DNA from: Takifugu bimaculatus
Taxonomy: Eukaryota > Chordata > Actinopteri > Tetraodontiformes > Tetraodontidae
Length of the DNA stretch: 64,000 nt
Assembly (NCBI GenBank): GCA_004026145.2
Contig: CP034986.1
Span: forward strand, 8,641,161-8,705,160
Reading direction: 5' to 3'
Under the pieces are notes generated by a model that saw nothing but the letters and a program-made list of their open reading frames with translations, made no database searches and was not told the DNA's origin. Of the stretch, positions 22,216 through 35,700 are shown piece by piece. Position 1 is the stretch's first letter. Each line of letters starts with the position of its first letter. Position numbers and translations under genes: made by a program.

Positions 22216-25200
22216 GGGTCTGAAGATTGACTGCAGTTGTTGAGCACTTCAGGCTGTTGGACACGCCCACAGCCAGGTACATCAGGTGACCCCCCCCCCA
22301 ACCCAGCCAGGTGGTGAGTGTGGCCACGCCCCCTTCCACAGCGCCCCCAGGAGCCACTTTCAGAGTTTTAATTAAGCGCCGCTTCCACATCAAAAGGTCG
22401 GGGGTGTGTAAACGGCGTGCCGACGCTTTGAAGCGCCGTGTTGTCGGGAGCAGAGTGCAGAGGTGAGCAGGAAATTTTCCGCTCGGCGGCGGACGGATGT
22501 CAGGAAAGAGTCGGAGGGTTTTTCTTTCCTCGTGGGGTCGTCTTTTTAGAGGTGTTTTGATTTCCCTTCCTGTTCCGCTCGGCTGCCGTTGGCACCGCGC
22601 GCAGGGAAAACTGACATTACTGGATTGGAAGCGCGATCGGAATGTCGTGCCAGCCAGGAGAGGCATTCCCAGGCCGGCTTGGGCCCTCTCCTCTTCCACT
22701 TGAGGTCCCGGCCCTGGTTTTCCTCCACCTCTCCCGATCCGTGAAGGCACGTTCTGGTGTGACACCAGCTCGGGAATGGGCGACGCCATAGCAACAGCGT
22801 TACCATTGATCCAGGTGGGAATAACAAAGGAAGGAAGGCTGACCCCTTCCGACCTGATGAGGGTAGGATGAGTCCCCGCTTCCCCTCCTTTGAAGCCAGA
22901 ACCACATCAGCGCTCTGGGCTGGAAGCGACGCAAGGTAACCTCCCAATTCCAGATCCTCCACCGGAAGTTTCCTTCAATTTCAGCCAATCCGAACTGGAT
23001 ATTTGGATAATGAACCCCTGCGTCTACCTGCGGGATGCTGGGTAATTACCGCCCTCGCCTCTCCCAACGTTCCTGCACGCCAGTGGGAGACCGCCTTCAT
23101 TAGGACGCGCTTCCTTTGGTCAGCGCGGCTGACCTTTCCGGTTGTCTTTCCAAGAGTTGCATCTTTCCGGCCCTCCGAATTCCCCCCCCCCCCCCCACGA
23201 TGTCCCAGTTAACCTTCCGCAGCTTCCGAAGAGCGACGGAAGGAGGCTGAGCTGATTAACGGAACGTTTCCGAGAGCAACTTGTGGGAAAAAAAAACGAA
23301 ACTCTTCATCCCAGAGAGGTTTTCCCAGCGCTGAAAGGTCTCCGGATGAAACTGCCGAAAGTTTCGGAAGGTGCGGGCGGCCGTAGCCGCGCTAGCTTAA
23401 CAGGCTAATAAAAGCTTTAAAAACACGGCGAGCTTTGTCCTTATCGCCGCTGGGAGGGACGCCAACCAGTCCGAGCCGGGAATTGCCGGGTTTGTTTGGT
23501 AGCGTCCCCTCAATCTTATAATCCCGCCCTCTTTCCCTGAGACCGCTCGGCTGTGGCGTCCTCTCTTCTCCGGTTGGTCCTGGGAAGTGCCAGGGGGGAA
23601 GAGCTTCCGCAACTGTTTGTTTGACGCTTCCGTTTTTCCTCCTGCTAGCGATAGCGCTCCGCTCTTAGCGTCGAAACAGGTTAGCAACCAAAGTTTAGCA
23701 TTAATGCCATTTTTCTTCCCCTCCCGAACCTGCGGAACAGCTCATGGAATGCTAACTGACACTTGACGTTTCCTGGATGGACATTCCCATCCGGAGAGAG
23801 ATGAGTTCCAGGTTGATAAATGCCAACAGGGAATTGGGGGGGGGGGGGGATAACCACCACCCGTCAGTCTCGGCTGAATGTCAGGCTAGCACTTCCCGCG
23901 GTCCGATCCGACCGGGAGGACAAACACGGGGGAAAAACGGGAATTTGAGCTCTGTCTCTGGTAAAAACCTGATCAAAAGTGCAGTTTCAGATGAAGCAGC
24001 GTTTGAGTCGGGAATATCTTGACGATCCACGTAAAGATTCTTCGGTCGAAGGCAGCTAGCGTGGCGCTCTGACGCTAACAGTTAGCCACAATAATCGAAA
24101 CCACATCTAAGTTGCACCATTGAGCTTTTCCCACATGAACCAGTCTTAGAGATAGCATGGCTGCTAACGCTAATACAGAGATATTAGCGGTACCGCCGTC
24201 GGTTAGCTGCTATGTGGCTACAGCGAACCTGTCCGACTCCGAAACGTTCCTCCTCTGAACTGCGTCTCGTCTGATAATTTTTCCTGCCAGTCTTCCCGGT
24301 CCGCAAAATAAACCTTTCAATTCCCGACACCGTCGGCGTGACGCTGATGCCATGTGAAGGCTGCCGTAGGAAGCGGCTGGGAAGCACGCTAACGGGGCGA
24401 GGGGGGGTGGGGGGTGGGGTGTCGTGCCTCTGCTTGCTCCCGGCGCTCACCCGTGTTAGCCTTTCCCAGTCTGGCGATGCCCTGATGAAACATGACAGGA
24501 CAAGCTTTCATCGTCATGTTTGGGCGAATGCTTCAAAATGCTACAATGCTAGCAACCGCACGGCTTTGTCGCTCCAGCGGGGGGGAAAGGGAATTTTAAA
24601 TGGCAGATGGGATGTTTTGTTTGTGCTGCGGTACTGTTAGCGCCAGGGAAAACACCCACCCAGATCCCGGAGTCCGGGGTCGTTTTCGCGTTGAACCAGT
24701 CAGGAGACGCTTAAGCTAGCATACGTCCCGAGTCGTCGTGCTCTTGTGTCCCAGCTGCCGTTTGCATCCGCTAACGACCCAGCTGGCTCTCCCAGTTAGG
24801 ATCCCGATCACGCTGCCGGATGGTGACATCATTCGGACGCGGCTGGTTTCATCAAACCAAACATGGATTTGATCCCGAGCGCAGCTTTAGCGGCTAATTG
24901 GCGGTTTTAACAGATTCCTTTGAGAAGCACATGGTTTTACCGGCTGATTTCCGGAGCGTCGCGGGATTTTTCTGTCTAAAACGGGCCGGACGCTCGGTTC
25001 AGGGTCGGACACGGGAGAACAAAGCGGGAGAGAAGAGGCACCAGAACGGGTCCGTAGCGACAGACTCGCCTGCGTCTCTGCTAATTAGCTGCATCAAACA
25101 CACCAAGTTCGAACTCCGAGCTGACTTCCGTTTCCCAGCAAACAGAACAGATTAACTGATAATGTTCAAATTAGCCAGAACCGACTCCGGAATGATGGAA

Positions 25201-25559
25201 CAGAGGAATAGCGGCGGTTCTGGCCCAGCTGCAGCTGTAGCAGACGCTAACGGAACGCGCCGTGCTAGTAACAATTATTCAGCATCATGCCAGGATGCCC
25301 TGCGGCAGATGAGGTTATTCCGGCGGATTTGGTATCAGACCAGAGACGGAGATGGGCTGCAGGTCCTGGGCGGGTCGGGGGACGGCAGGGCGGGGGGGCG
25401 GCGGGTCGGGGGGGTGGCGTGACCTTGAATGAATCGAGGTTGCGTTGATGAATGCTTAAATGCAGATGCACGGTTCTACCCAGGTGCCTCTGGTGTGCGC
25501 GTCCAGCTCAATTTCATCGGATTCCATCAGGAAAAACACCCTGGAAGCACCGCGCGCAG

Positions 25560-25634
25560 CCCCCGTTTATGCTAGCAGCTGCCTCCCCGTTTATGCTAGC
25601 AGCTGCCTCCCCATTTATGCTAGCAGCTGCCTCC
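25560..25634. repeat. 24-bp minisatellite, 3 copies
   Basis: Three near-identical units containing TTTATGCTAGCAGCTGCCTC, differing by one base in the last copy. The period is a multiple of three, so it makes an artefactual repeating peptide in open frames; I do not regard it as coding. Confidence 0.92.
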
Positions 25635-27200
25635 AATACCCACTCCTTCGGTTTAGCGTCGTTCACCTTAACGGCTTAACCGTGCTAAACGTAGCTCGGG
25701 CGTTGGTCACGCAAGCTAATTTGTGCCACGCCCAACGTCTGACTCCGCCCACTTAAGCTTGTCAGTTTCTCAGCCCACATTAGCTAACCCAGCATTGCCT
25801 CTGGTGATTCTAACGGAAGATGCTAACGGATATGTAGCCACATCTTTTGTGTTTTTTGGTTTTTTTTGGATGAAAACATGTTAAGGTGTCCAATAATATC
25901 CTCGTTTCCCGGTCGGAGGATCTCCAAATCTTCCGACAGTCGGCCGTTTAGCTTCGAAGGCTATTGACAAGTCCTGCGACGCTTGGCCAGCGGAACGATG
26001 AAGGCTTCCCAACGCCTCCAGAAAGATCCCCAATTAAGGAACAATCTGTTTCCTTGTAATTACTCGTCCTGTTAGCTTAAACGAGGTTGGAGCCCATCGC
26101 TGAGCCAGAGCCTGAAAGTGGGTCGAGACGGTCAGCGGCGCCGGCTTCAGTCCGGAGCGCTCGGACGTCAAAGGAACGCTTGTGTTCTCCTCATTAGCGC
26201 CTCCCGGCTGCCGGGATGTTCCGGTTCTGGGTCCTTTTCTCTGGGCTCGTGTCAGGCGCCAGATCCTGTTTTTGTGTTTTCAGTCGTGTTTGAATTTTAA
26301 ACCTTTTTCAGGGTCCAGATTTGCTTTTGGGAGAATTGAATAAACAACAGCCCGCGCACAGTAAACATGAAGCTAGCTAGCAATTAGCTGATTTTTCCAG
26401 CGGCAATAGCATAAAAACAAAAAGTAACTTCCTGCTAATTTTGACTCTGGGAAATGGTCAAAGTGGACGTGGAGATAAAACCTTTAATTCTAAATTAGTG
26501 CTGTGGAGTTGAGGCGAGCTAGTTTGTTAGCAACCGCTCTGAAAGGTGGCCCAGTGTGTGTCCGACGTCACATCTTCTGTTGTTGCTCAACAAATTTCAC
26601 ACAAAAGTTGTATTTTGTCCAGCAACGCTAAGAAAATGCCGCGATTGATGCTAATGAGACCGTTAGCAGTTGCCAGTCGTGCACTTTTTCCATGGAGGCT
26701 GAGAAGTTCTTTCCAGCCTTTAGCGTTTTATGTTTATCCATGTTGTTAGCTTGCAGCCAAAGAAAGCTAACGCTCCCCTAAAGCTAAAACAAGATTCCTG
26801 CCCTTCCTCTCAAACGGCCCCGTCAACCGTCCGTCTGTGCGTCCGTCAGGCTCAGCTTGTGGAAGCTCCGCGGCTAACGAAAACCCGTGATGCTAATTGA
26901 TTTGCGTATTGCCCGTTTCTGTCATAACGGCACGTCGCCACCTGATTTCCTGCTTATCAACAGGACCAGCTGCTCCTGGATCTGTTGTCTGGTGACAAAG
27001 CTCTAATTGGTTTCCACGTGTGGTTAATGTGGGTTCATGTGGTCGCTAATGAGAACTGTCATAAAGTAGCAGCTTTTTATCCCAACCTCGGAAAAACTGT
27101 CCGACCGGACGCTTCAGCAGATCCGCTCGGAGCTGCAGAGGATTTAATTGGAGCTTCTTTTTGATTCGACTTCCTCAATTATGTCAGGAAATGATAATAT

Positions 27201-27247
27201 GCTAACTCCTCGTTTCTGCGCGTCGCGGCGACAAACGAGGAGTTAGC
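27201..27247. repeat. Perfect 15-bp inverted repeat
   Basis: Left arm GCTAACTCCTCGTTT (27201-27215) and right arm AAACGAGGAGTTAGC (27233-27247) are exact reverse complements, separated by a 17-base GC-rich loop. Pairing does not extend beyond the arms. Confidence 0.93.
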
Positions 27248-28158
27248 GGTTTGTTATAGTCGCGGCGTGGCAGCTTTATGGTTAAATAAGGTGCTAATGA
27301 GGGGGTTCACCTCCGTAGCTGCTCATTTGTGGAGGTCGGCGCGTCAGAGGAGCCACTAGAGGGCGCCGTTAGCATTAGCATTGACATAATAAGGCCCTTC
27401 GTCTCCATTTCCTCGCCCACGTCTCAAAGCTAAACAGCAGATTCTTTGCTAGGCCTGAAACCCAAACTGAGTGAAGTTAGCAAGTCGACGCTACGCTAGT
27501 GGGCGCACGGTCCCGGCGGCTAAAAACACAGCAGAACCGGCAGAATCTCACCAGGGTTCTCGTCTCCAACACCCTTTTTTCGGCTAACGCTGATGAGGGC
27601 TGGCAGGGGGGGTCACGCCAGCGCCGCTCCCCGGCTGCCGATCTGACGCTCATCCGCTTTGACAGTTCGGCTCCACCCAACGGAATTTCGCTCTAAAAAT
27701 GGACGACATGGCAACGCCGAAGCTGATCCCTGAACCGTCCCGAACAGATTCCCTCCTTCCTTTTGTTTCCATGTTTTTATTGAGGCTTAATAGTTTCTGC
27801 CAGACTGGGCGGAACGTTAGCGTCGCTCCGGAAACACTTTAGCGAAGCCAGTGTGCGGAAAAATAAACAAATAAGAGAGAGAAGCCGTTAGCTTCTGTCA
27901 TTAAGGGACCTAAAATCCAGCGTTGGTTTGTCTTTAAGGAATCTCGGGGCTTCTTTTAGCGTTAGCGACCCTTTCTGGTCAAGCACTCGCAAAACTGCAA
28001 AATTCCGATCGTGTCCATATTTCTGATGCGCATGGCGGCGTTCCGAGAGTCAACAGCCTGGCTGGTTCAGGGCCTCCGGGGAGGCCTGGCGGATGCTAAC
28101 GTCGGTGCAGGTCGGAGACGCGAATGATGACAGTGAAAGAAACCCGGAAATGGATCTG

Positions 28159-28227
28159 GGGGAGGAGCCTGGAGGTGGGGGAGGAGCCTGGGTGGGGGGG
28201 GAGCCTGGGGTGGGGGAGGGGCCTGGA
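28159..28227. repeat. G-rich minisatellite
   Basis: Three to four imperfect units built from GGGGGAGGAGCCTGG, length varying with the G-run. Confidence 0.8.
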
Positions 28228-30620
28228 AAGGTCCTGATGCTGCTGAACTTGAGGTTTCTGCTCAATCGCAGACGTCCGTTGACGTCAGATCTAAAAGTGG
28301 AGTCAGAATTCCGATTCCGTCTCTCTGCTTTAGGAACTGTCGGCTTTCATCCGCTCTGAGGGGGGGGGCGAGAAGGGATGGCGTGCCCGCCGTCCTCTGG
28401 GCCACGCCCGCAGAGACGCGTTTCCACCACAGGCCCCTAATCGCAGTTCACGCCCTTTCGCGTGACATCAGCTCCGAACGGAGCTGAAGGTCGGCCCTCT
28501 GGGCCTCGGGGTCGCCCGGCGCTCCGACCTTTTCCTGACGGAACACAAAGAAAACGGCTCTTTGTTCCCTCCAACCGCCTGGAGCTGTGATATCTTCTGT
28601 CAGATTTGCGGAAAAAGGCAGTTAGCGTGAAGGCTAACGGCAGGGATGCAGTCCGGCCCCTCGTGAATGCAGCGTCCTCTCCGAGAAATCCCGGGAAAAG
28701 GAGGCGCCGCCTTTGATCGGAGCGAAAAAGTGAGTGAAAATAGAGAGATGACAATTGGGACAAATAGCATCCGAGATTGAACATGACAAGCGTCTGATTG
28801 GAATCTCCTGGTGGACTTTAAGGGAGCCGAGCCGAGGACGGGAATATGAATGAATATGGAACTCATTCCCAGGCAGACGGGGGGGGGGGGGGCTCCTGTT
28901 TTCCAGCTCCGGCTGTTTTAAAACCCGTAACCCAAGGTTAGCCGGATACGCACGCAGAGGTGATCAAACCGTCCTTTCTTGTGGCGTAGACGCACCTCGG
29001 ACCGCGTGCACGCCGAAGCGGGATATTTTGGGAACGCCCGCCGACGCCTCAGTCGTGTAAACAGCCGTTTTGCTGCTTTGTTCCGCCGGAGAGACGTTCC
29101 GACTTCAAGAGGACGGGAAAAACAAGCGGACGAAAGCGGTCAAAACCAGATGAAAGTGGAGAGACGGCGAGCGAAGAGGGCGCCGTGGCGACGCGTTCCT
29201 CCATCCGACTGACGGAGGAAGGGAGATGAAAATTCAGGCGCCGGCACGTGACCTTTTGACCTTTCGCTCCCACAGCCGCCGGGATATCGACACATTCCCA
29301 AACCCGTTTGTTGTAGATCCTGAGCGGCTCAGAAGGGCAGCTAGCGTAGCCACGAGCCTCTGGGGCTTTTATTCCCGAGAGCTTAAATATCAGCGGCTTT
29401 AGTGGCGTAATTACAGGTAAATCAGCGATAACAGAGCAGGAGGAGATGTTTGATCCCCTTTCCGGAACTTTTGTGTGTTCAATAGACCCCCGTTAGCTCG
29501 GGGCTAATCGCTGCAGTGCTAATACAGATAAAGCACCAGAGCACAGGGACCAGACATGCTAGCTCGCTGCTGGTAATAACAATACGGGAACGTCGTTAGC
29601 ATGTTTTAAATACGTCTGCTGTGCGCCGTTTTCCGATTATTATTTTTTCTATTTTCTTCCTCTGCCGCCGGTTGTTCGGAGGTCGACCAGCTGAGGAAGC
29701 GAGCCGAAGATGACTGCCATTAGCACGCCACTGCTAGGGCGCTAATGTGCAGTTTCTCCTGGTTGGCATTCTGCACTGTGTTATTACTGTTGTCCCGATG
29801 TCGCCGGAAGGGTCGGCCAAGCTGCCAGCAGGACTTTTATTGCCTCCTGCTACGACCCCCCCGCCCCGCCCCGCCCCCCCCACCGCGGTCCACCCTCGCA
29901 CGCGTGTCGAGCGCCGTTCTTTAAGATTACCGATCGTTTATGCTAATTTCAGGCTATTTGGGGCCCCGCCGCAGCGATACGTTGGGAGCGCGGATCTCGC
30001 AGATGCTTTATTGTTCGTTGCCGTCGGGGCCGATCTGGTCCCTAATGGTCCGGACACCAACGGGTCCGAGCGGCGCCCGGGCAGCTCATTTCACGCCGCC
30101 GTGTTTCTGCGTCGTTTAGCGGCTGAGGTGGATTAAACATCTGCCAACGTGAGGACCGGGGCCAGATGTCCGGAATGGCGCCGCCGTCCTCATCCGGACA
30201 CGCCGACGCCGTTTGTCCACGAGTTCAAAGACGGCGATTAGGTAGCGGGAGCATCTGGACAAGTGCTAACGAGTGCGACGGAATTAGCAGGGCGACGTTA
30301 TGGAACGCAGCAGTTGAGGTTTGCAAAGGTCACATTTTAAGTGACCCCCCCCCATCCCGGACCCCTCCCGTAAGTTGGAAGTTTGAGGCTCCCGTGTCTC
30401 CGCTCTGGGTCCTTGGTGCTTCTGACCTTTGAGCTTCCCGGCTTCTGGAATGAGTGTTAGCATTAGCATTAGCTCTAATCCAAGGGACAAGCTTCCCAAA
30501 ATGAACCTGAAACTCGGCCAAATCCTCCTCCAGCACCGTCCAACGCCTGTTTGGCTCCGGCTGTTCCAAGGAATCGCGCTGACAACGGGATCGCCCGCCC
30601 TCGATAGTGGCGATATCGAT

Positions 30621-30658
30621 CCGGCTAACGACGCCGGCTAACGACGCCGGCTAACGAC
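30621..30658. repeat. 13-bp tandem repeat, 3 copies
   Basis: Unit CCGGCTAACGACG repeated three times, the last copy lacking the final G. It contains the GCTAA word that is abundant in this contig. Confidence 0.92.
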
Positions 30659-32587
30659 AAAACAGGCTTTTCAATCCTCGCCGAGGTCGTCTGGGCAGGT
30701 GAAAGCAGAAGCGATGCCGACCACGTTAGCGGCACGAGCGCTCACGATTCCACTTCCTGACAACGGTGACCTTTGACCCCGCAGATTGCTGTATCGCCGA
30801 TACCTTCCCGCCGATGACATGAGGAAGGAAAACGGGAATAAAAACTGTTCTAACGCAACTGAAACCTGACAGATTTGAGGCTTTCGGAGCGCCGGGAGGT
30901 CGAAGCGAAACCAGGAGAAACTCGTGAGCGACGTCGACGCTCCAAAGGCCAATTAGCCTAAAAGCTCCGAGAGCGGGAAAACAAGTCACAGCCGGCTCTT
31001 AATTAGGAAAGACGCGCTCTGATCACCTGTCATCGCCGGCGCCGGCGAATGAGTTTTAATTAGGCGCTTTACGGCGGAACATGTCTTTAACCCGCCTCCG
31101 CGTGTTTGGATGACCTCCGACTCCCGTCGGAGAGACACTCGGAGCGGAAAACAAGCAGGAAGTCGCTCCGACGTCGGCGCCGACGCGTTCCTCCTCTTTT
31201 TGTGGCGAGCTCCACATTAACCGCTAATGCTAGCGCATCAGACATGAACGCGGCCCCGCCCAGGCGGCGGCGAGGGGGGCGCGGCATCGCCACACCCACG
31301 AGCACCAGGTAGACGTGCGCTCGCCGCGGTGTGAGAAGCTAAAACGGGCTTCGGAGAAATCAAAGCGCTAAATGGAAGAGAAAAAGAGTTTATTTATTCA
31401 ATCCTCTTAGTTCAGGTTCAGCGGCTTCGCTCCAAATGACGTTTGCAGGATTTCACAGGCGGGACGAGGAAACGGAACCGGACGGCGGCGGCGCCGGCCA
31501 GAACCTCGATATCGCTTTAATTCACGCTAGCGAGCTTCCGCTTAGGTAGTTTCTACCTGTTTATTGATGTTTCCCCACACAACTGCAAGGTTAATGCTAA
31601 CTGGGCTAAACCGGGCAGCTGATACCATGATAAATGCGTCTCTCCGATTCTTGAACGCACCTTTTCCGAGCTCCACTTTTAATAAATGGGAAGCAACGCT
31701 CGCGCGCCACGAAACTTCCCAGCTCATGCTAACGCTTTATTTTCCCGTTCTCACTTGTCAGACGTGAGCACGGATGATTGGCTAATAAACTCATTACCGT
31801 GAAAGATGGATGGGAAAGTTGAGAAATGATCGCCAAAAACAAACTAAACTTTAGCATCGCTACAGCTAATCGTTAGCCTAATGGGATGCGAGGCTGCGAT
31901 ATTGATCAGGGATGGAGCGATCATTCATACACACGATTAGCGCCCCCGTACCTGCCCGGAAAGTGACGTATGATCAATATTGTCGGAGCGACTTCTGGGG
32001 CCATGAGCGATACCGGGATCTTCCTTTGATCCGGTCCGATTTCAGCCCCCGGCAAACTCCCATCGTCGGGTTGGGAATGCGCTTGAATCTTCCGAACTCC
32101 AGCAGACGACATTAGCTGTCGTCGCACGAGAGCCGCCGGAATCTCCTCCGATCTGTTTGATCTATTTAAAAGCCAATTAAACGGATGTCGCCATGGCAAC
32201 AGCGAGGGGGGGGGGGGTAAAAACATTGTTCCTCAGACTGAACCCCCCTGTGCCCTCACATTAGCAATAAAACGGCTTCATCTACTGCGCCTTAATTGAG
32301 ACGGAAGCTGGCGTTTGAGGACATGAATAGCTTTATTTAGCCGCCGCGCTGCTCCTTTAAAACCAGATTTTCTTATTACCAAGTTATCAAAGTCAAGCTG
32401 AAAGACAAGCGTGAGACGCTCCGGAGTGATGGCGACATTAGCTAATGTCCCCCGGAGCGGCCCGGCGCTCCGTTAGCATTAGCGCTGATGCCGCTGTGTT
32501 TCACAAAGCTAACCGTAGAAACCTGAGTGTGTATATAACGCAAAGTCGTTTGAGAGGTGGCCGGGATGACGCGCCGGGCATCGACGG

Positions 32588-32612
32588 ACTCCATCTCCCA
32601 GCATGCTTTGCA
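32588..32612 (+). promoter_or_regulatory. ZNF143/THAP11-like (SBS) motif
   Basis: ACTCCATCTCCCAGCATGC then TTTGCAG fits the SBS consensus core TCCCAGCATGC with a few differences in the 5' half. It lies in a CpG-rich stretch, but no exon is recognised nearby. Confidence 0.35.
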
Positions 32613-35539
32613 GCACAGCGAGCCCTCGGGGGCGGAGCTGACCGTGGTGCTGAAACCAGACGCTCCTAAATCCAATGAAAATGTCAAATTCCTGCGTTCA
32701 GGATAAAGTGAATATAAACAGCAACACAGACGTCCGGCTTCATCGGTAACTAGTTTATTTACCACGTTTGCACAATAATAAGGAATAAAAGCGATTTCAG
32801 CCTAAACGATCCTCCACAATTGACTTAATGAGATGAAATTTCAGTGATTCTAATTCTCCACATAACGACCATAATTAATGTTTGTGCAGCTGTTTATTAT
32901 AAAACACACAATACCTAATTAGTTTGACTTCATCATTTATAGTGAATGATGCTCGTTTGGTTTAGCATTTAGCCGCCCTGCTAACCGTTCTCTGCATCCT
33001 CAACCCTGCTGCTGACCGTTAGCCTCGTGACAGACGCTCGTATCATAATCAACGGATCACGTATGTTGATGTTTTCCGATATTTTTGGCCTTTCCGCCTT
33101 TTCCAATCGTGACGGCGGGTTAAAATCCCGCTCCCGCACGCAGCAAATCCAGTTCCCGGCCTTCGACGCGCCGCGGGGTTGGTGGGGGCTGTTGGAATCG
33201 GGCGAACGCCGCGCCGCCGCGTCGCTCCTTTTGTGTGCAGACGCGTGAAACAACATCAAAACACTCATCTGACTTTAGCTAATTCCTCATCAGCGTGTTT
33301 GATTCGGATGTGCCTGGCTCGAGGGCGTCTCAGCGCCAGATTAAGGTTCTATCTCCTACAGATCCAACATCAACATGTTCACATACTTAATGAGGCTGCT
33401 AATTAGCCGCGATAATAGCACGCGCCGCTTTGTGGCTGCGCCCGCGTTTGCCCGCCGTGTTTGTTTCAGCCTTTCTTTATTTATTTTAGCCGCGTGCGCG
33501 TGCGTTTCCTCCCCGCCGAGACGCGTCCCTGCTCCGGATCGGTATCTCTGTTTCCCCGGAGGACGTCGCTGCCTTCCAATGTTTTGAAGTTTTATCTGAT
33601 TGTTTAAAAAAAAAAACACTTGCGACTTGTTTCGCAGCGCCGTCAGAGAGTCTGAGTCTATATTTGCAGGTTTGTGGCATTAAGATCAGCAACTTTAGTT
33701 TTTAGTGGGGCAGAACAACCGGAATAAAAATGCTAATAGTGCGGTACTCCGACTAGCTTTGGGTTGGAGATTTCTTTAAAAAGCTCGAAGCACTTAAAGC
33801 TCCGGCAGCTGCCAACGTCCGGCCCCGCCGTCACGTATGGATCCATCAGATTTAATGGCCGTCTGACAAAGTCCCGGCGGATGGAAGCGTTCCAGGAGGT
33901 TTTGGCTAATTAAAGGAACTTCAAACATTCCATGGGCCCCTTTATAAAAGCGCCCCTTCATCTGAGGTACCGCGGGTTTGGGTCAGGTAGAGGCCGTTGT
34001 AGAGGACACCAGGGTCGAGGACACGTGGTCACAGTTGCTAACTGTTGCTAAGCTATTTGCCAAGTTTGTCAGATGCTTTGGTGGTGTTTTGTCGCCCATA
34101 ATCGCGTCACCCATTAACTCACGAAAAGCAGTTCGATCTCAAAGCAAAAGTGAGCAGCGACAATAAAAAAGCTAATAGCCTAGCATCTCTCGCTAAAAAG
34201 TGTGCAGAAATAAACTACTGCGTGTGATTAGCAGTGTTGATTATTCGTAAAAGGACAAAGTTCTTGACACATTTGCACAGAAGTCCGTTTTCATGGGGTC
34301 TCCAAGGTGGCGCCCCCTCCTGGACAGGACAGGGGTCCACAGTGAGGGACAGTTTGGAGCCTCCAGTCAGGCTGGAGCAGCGAAGAGTCCGTGCAGTCTT
34401 GCTCACGTGCACTTCACACAAACAACAACAGCGCAGCCGCTTAGCTAATAAAACCCTTCAGACGCCCTTGGGTCAGTTCGTCGTGTTGGTCTCGAGTAGG
34501 TGCGTCAGCGTAGCTGGGAATTCTTTCTTCTTGACCCTGAACCGATCGTTTCCTTTTGTTGAGACGCCGCAGAGGCTGTAAATGTGATGAAAACGTAATC
34601 CTGCAAATGTCAGCCTTTGTTGCCGCGGGTGCTTCTGCCTGAGGAGCACGGCTTCCCAGAGCCCATCCTGACGTTCCCAGAGCGCATCCTGACATTTAAG
34701 CTCGCTAATGAGCGGGGACGATGGGTGGCGGCGGCACCTTGCCGTTCCAGTCTGAGGAGGCGGGGTCAGGTCAGGGTCAGGTTGGGTTTTTTTGACACTA
34801 TTTGAGGTCAAAGTCCTGCATCTGAGAGGGGTCTGTTTAGGTCCTTGTCCCTGAGAAGGAATCGGAAGTGTATCGTGATCCCACGCAGTCGGGCAAAGTC
34901 AGGATTATCCTCAAAGTCCTTCACGGGGACAGGTGCATCAGGCGAGAGGCCGAGGTTCAGGTGGGGGTGTCCGCTTCTGCTGGAGGACTTCAGTTAACGT
35001 CACCGAGGTCCTCGGAAGTTCGTGCGGAGAGCAAAGGCGTTCCCAGCCCAGCCGGGATTATCCGGCCACATTCTGAGGTTTTATAGGTAATAAGAGAAGC
35101 CACCAGGGTGGGGTCAGGGGTCAGAGGGCGTTGGCTTAGAGAGGCACGGACGGGACCAACTCCAGATGAAAGTTTAAAGGTCATGCGGAGGGCAGGAACG
35201 GGGGGGGGGGGGGCTCTCTCCATCTGTGGGATGCTATTAAATCCCACCTTCAGCTCCACACCAGTAATCCCACCAGACAGCCAGAAGCCTTCAATCACTC
35301 TATATCTGCCGGATCAGCTTCATAAGGAGGAGGAGTGAGGGGGGGGGGGGCGTTTGGGAAGGGGGGGGGTCCCCAGCCCCTCGTTGGCAGAGGGCTCGTC
35401 ACGGAAAACAGGAAAACAGAATCGGAACGATGAAACAACTGTAAGCGGATCTCTTGGAGGGTTGAGGAGTGCCGTCTAACTGACGCTGATGAATACCGGC
35501 CCGCCGCCGCTGCTTTAATAAAAGCGCCGCCGCCGCCGC

Positions 35540-35700
35540 ACTTGTCGTCTTCGCTGACAAATTATCGGCTTCATCCCCCCCCGACCACAATGTTTGGCAC
35601 TTTGCTACCTGAAATGCAAATCGGCCTCGTCGACTCTTTCAATTCCAGCGCCGGAAGGATCCTCTCAGCTTGTAATTTGATAATGTTGCTGCACTCGACG
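35540..35700. other. Candidate conserved non-coding element with octamer word
   Basis: Contains a perfect octamer ATGCAAAT at about 35614-35621, GACAAATTATCGG and CTTGTAATTTGATAATG, in a region otherwise GC-rich. These are words typical of POU/homeodomain-bound enhancers. Nothing more can be said without comparison to other fish. Confidence 0.25.

Larger units (their letters stand above)
20001..30000. other. Non-coding CpG-rich block with short minisatellites
   Basis: No supportable gene. Contents include short tandem repeats at 21970-22041 (21-bp units), 22124-22215 (23-bp units), 25560-25634 (24-bp units) and 28159-28227 (G-rich units). There is a perfect inverted repeat at 27201-27247 and poly-G tracts at 23838-23849 and 28879-28892. 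A short splice-acceptor-like stretch before 21726 is discussed in the findings. Confidence 0.55.
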
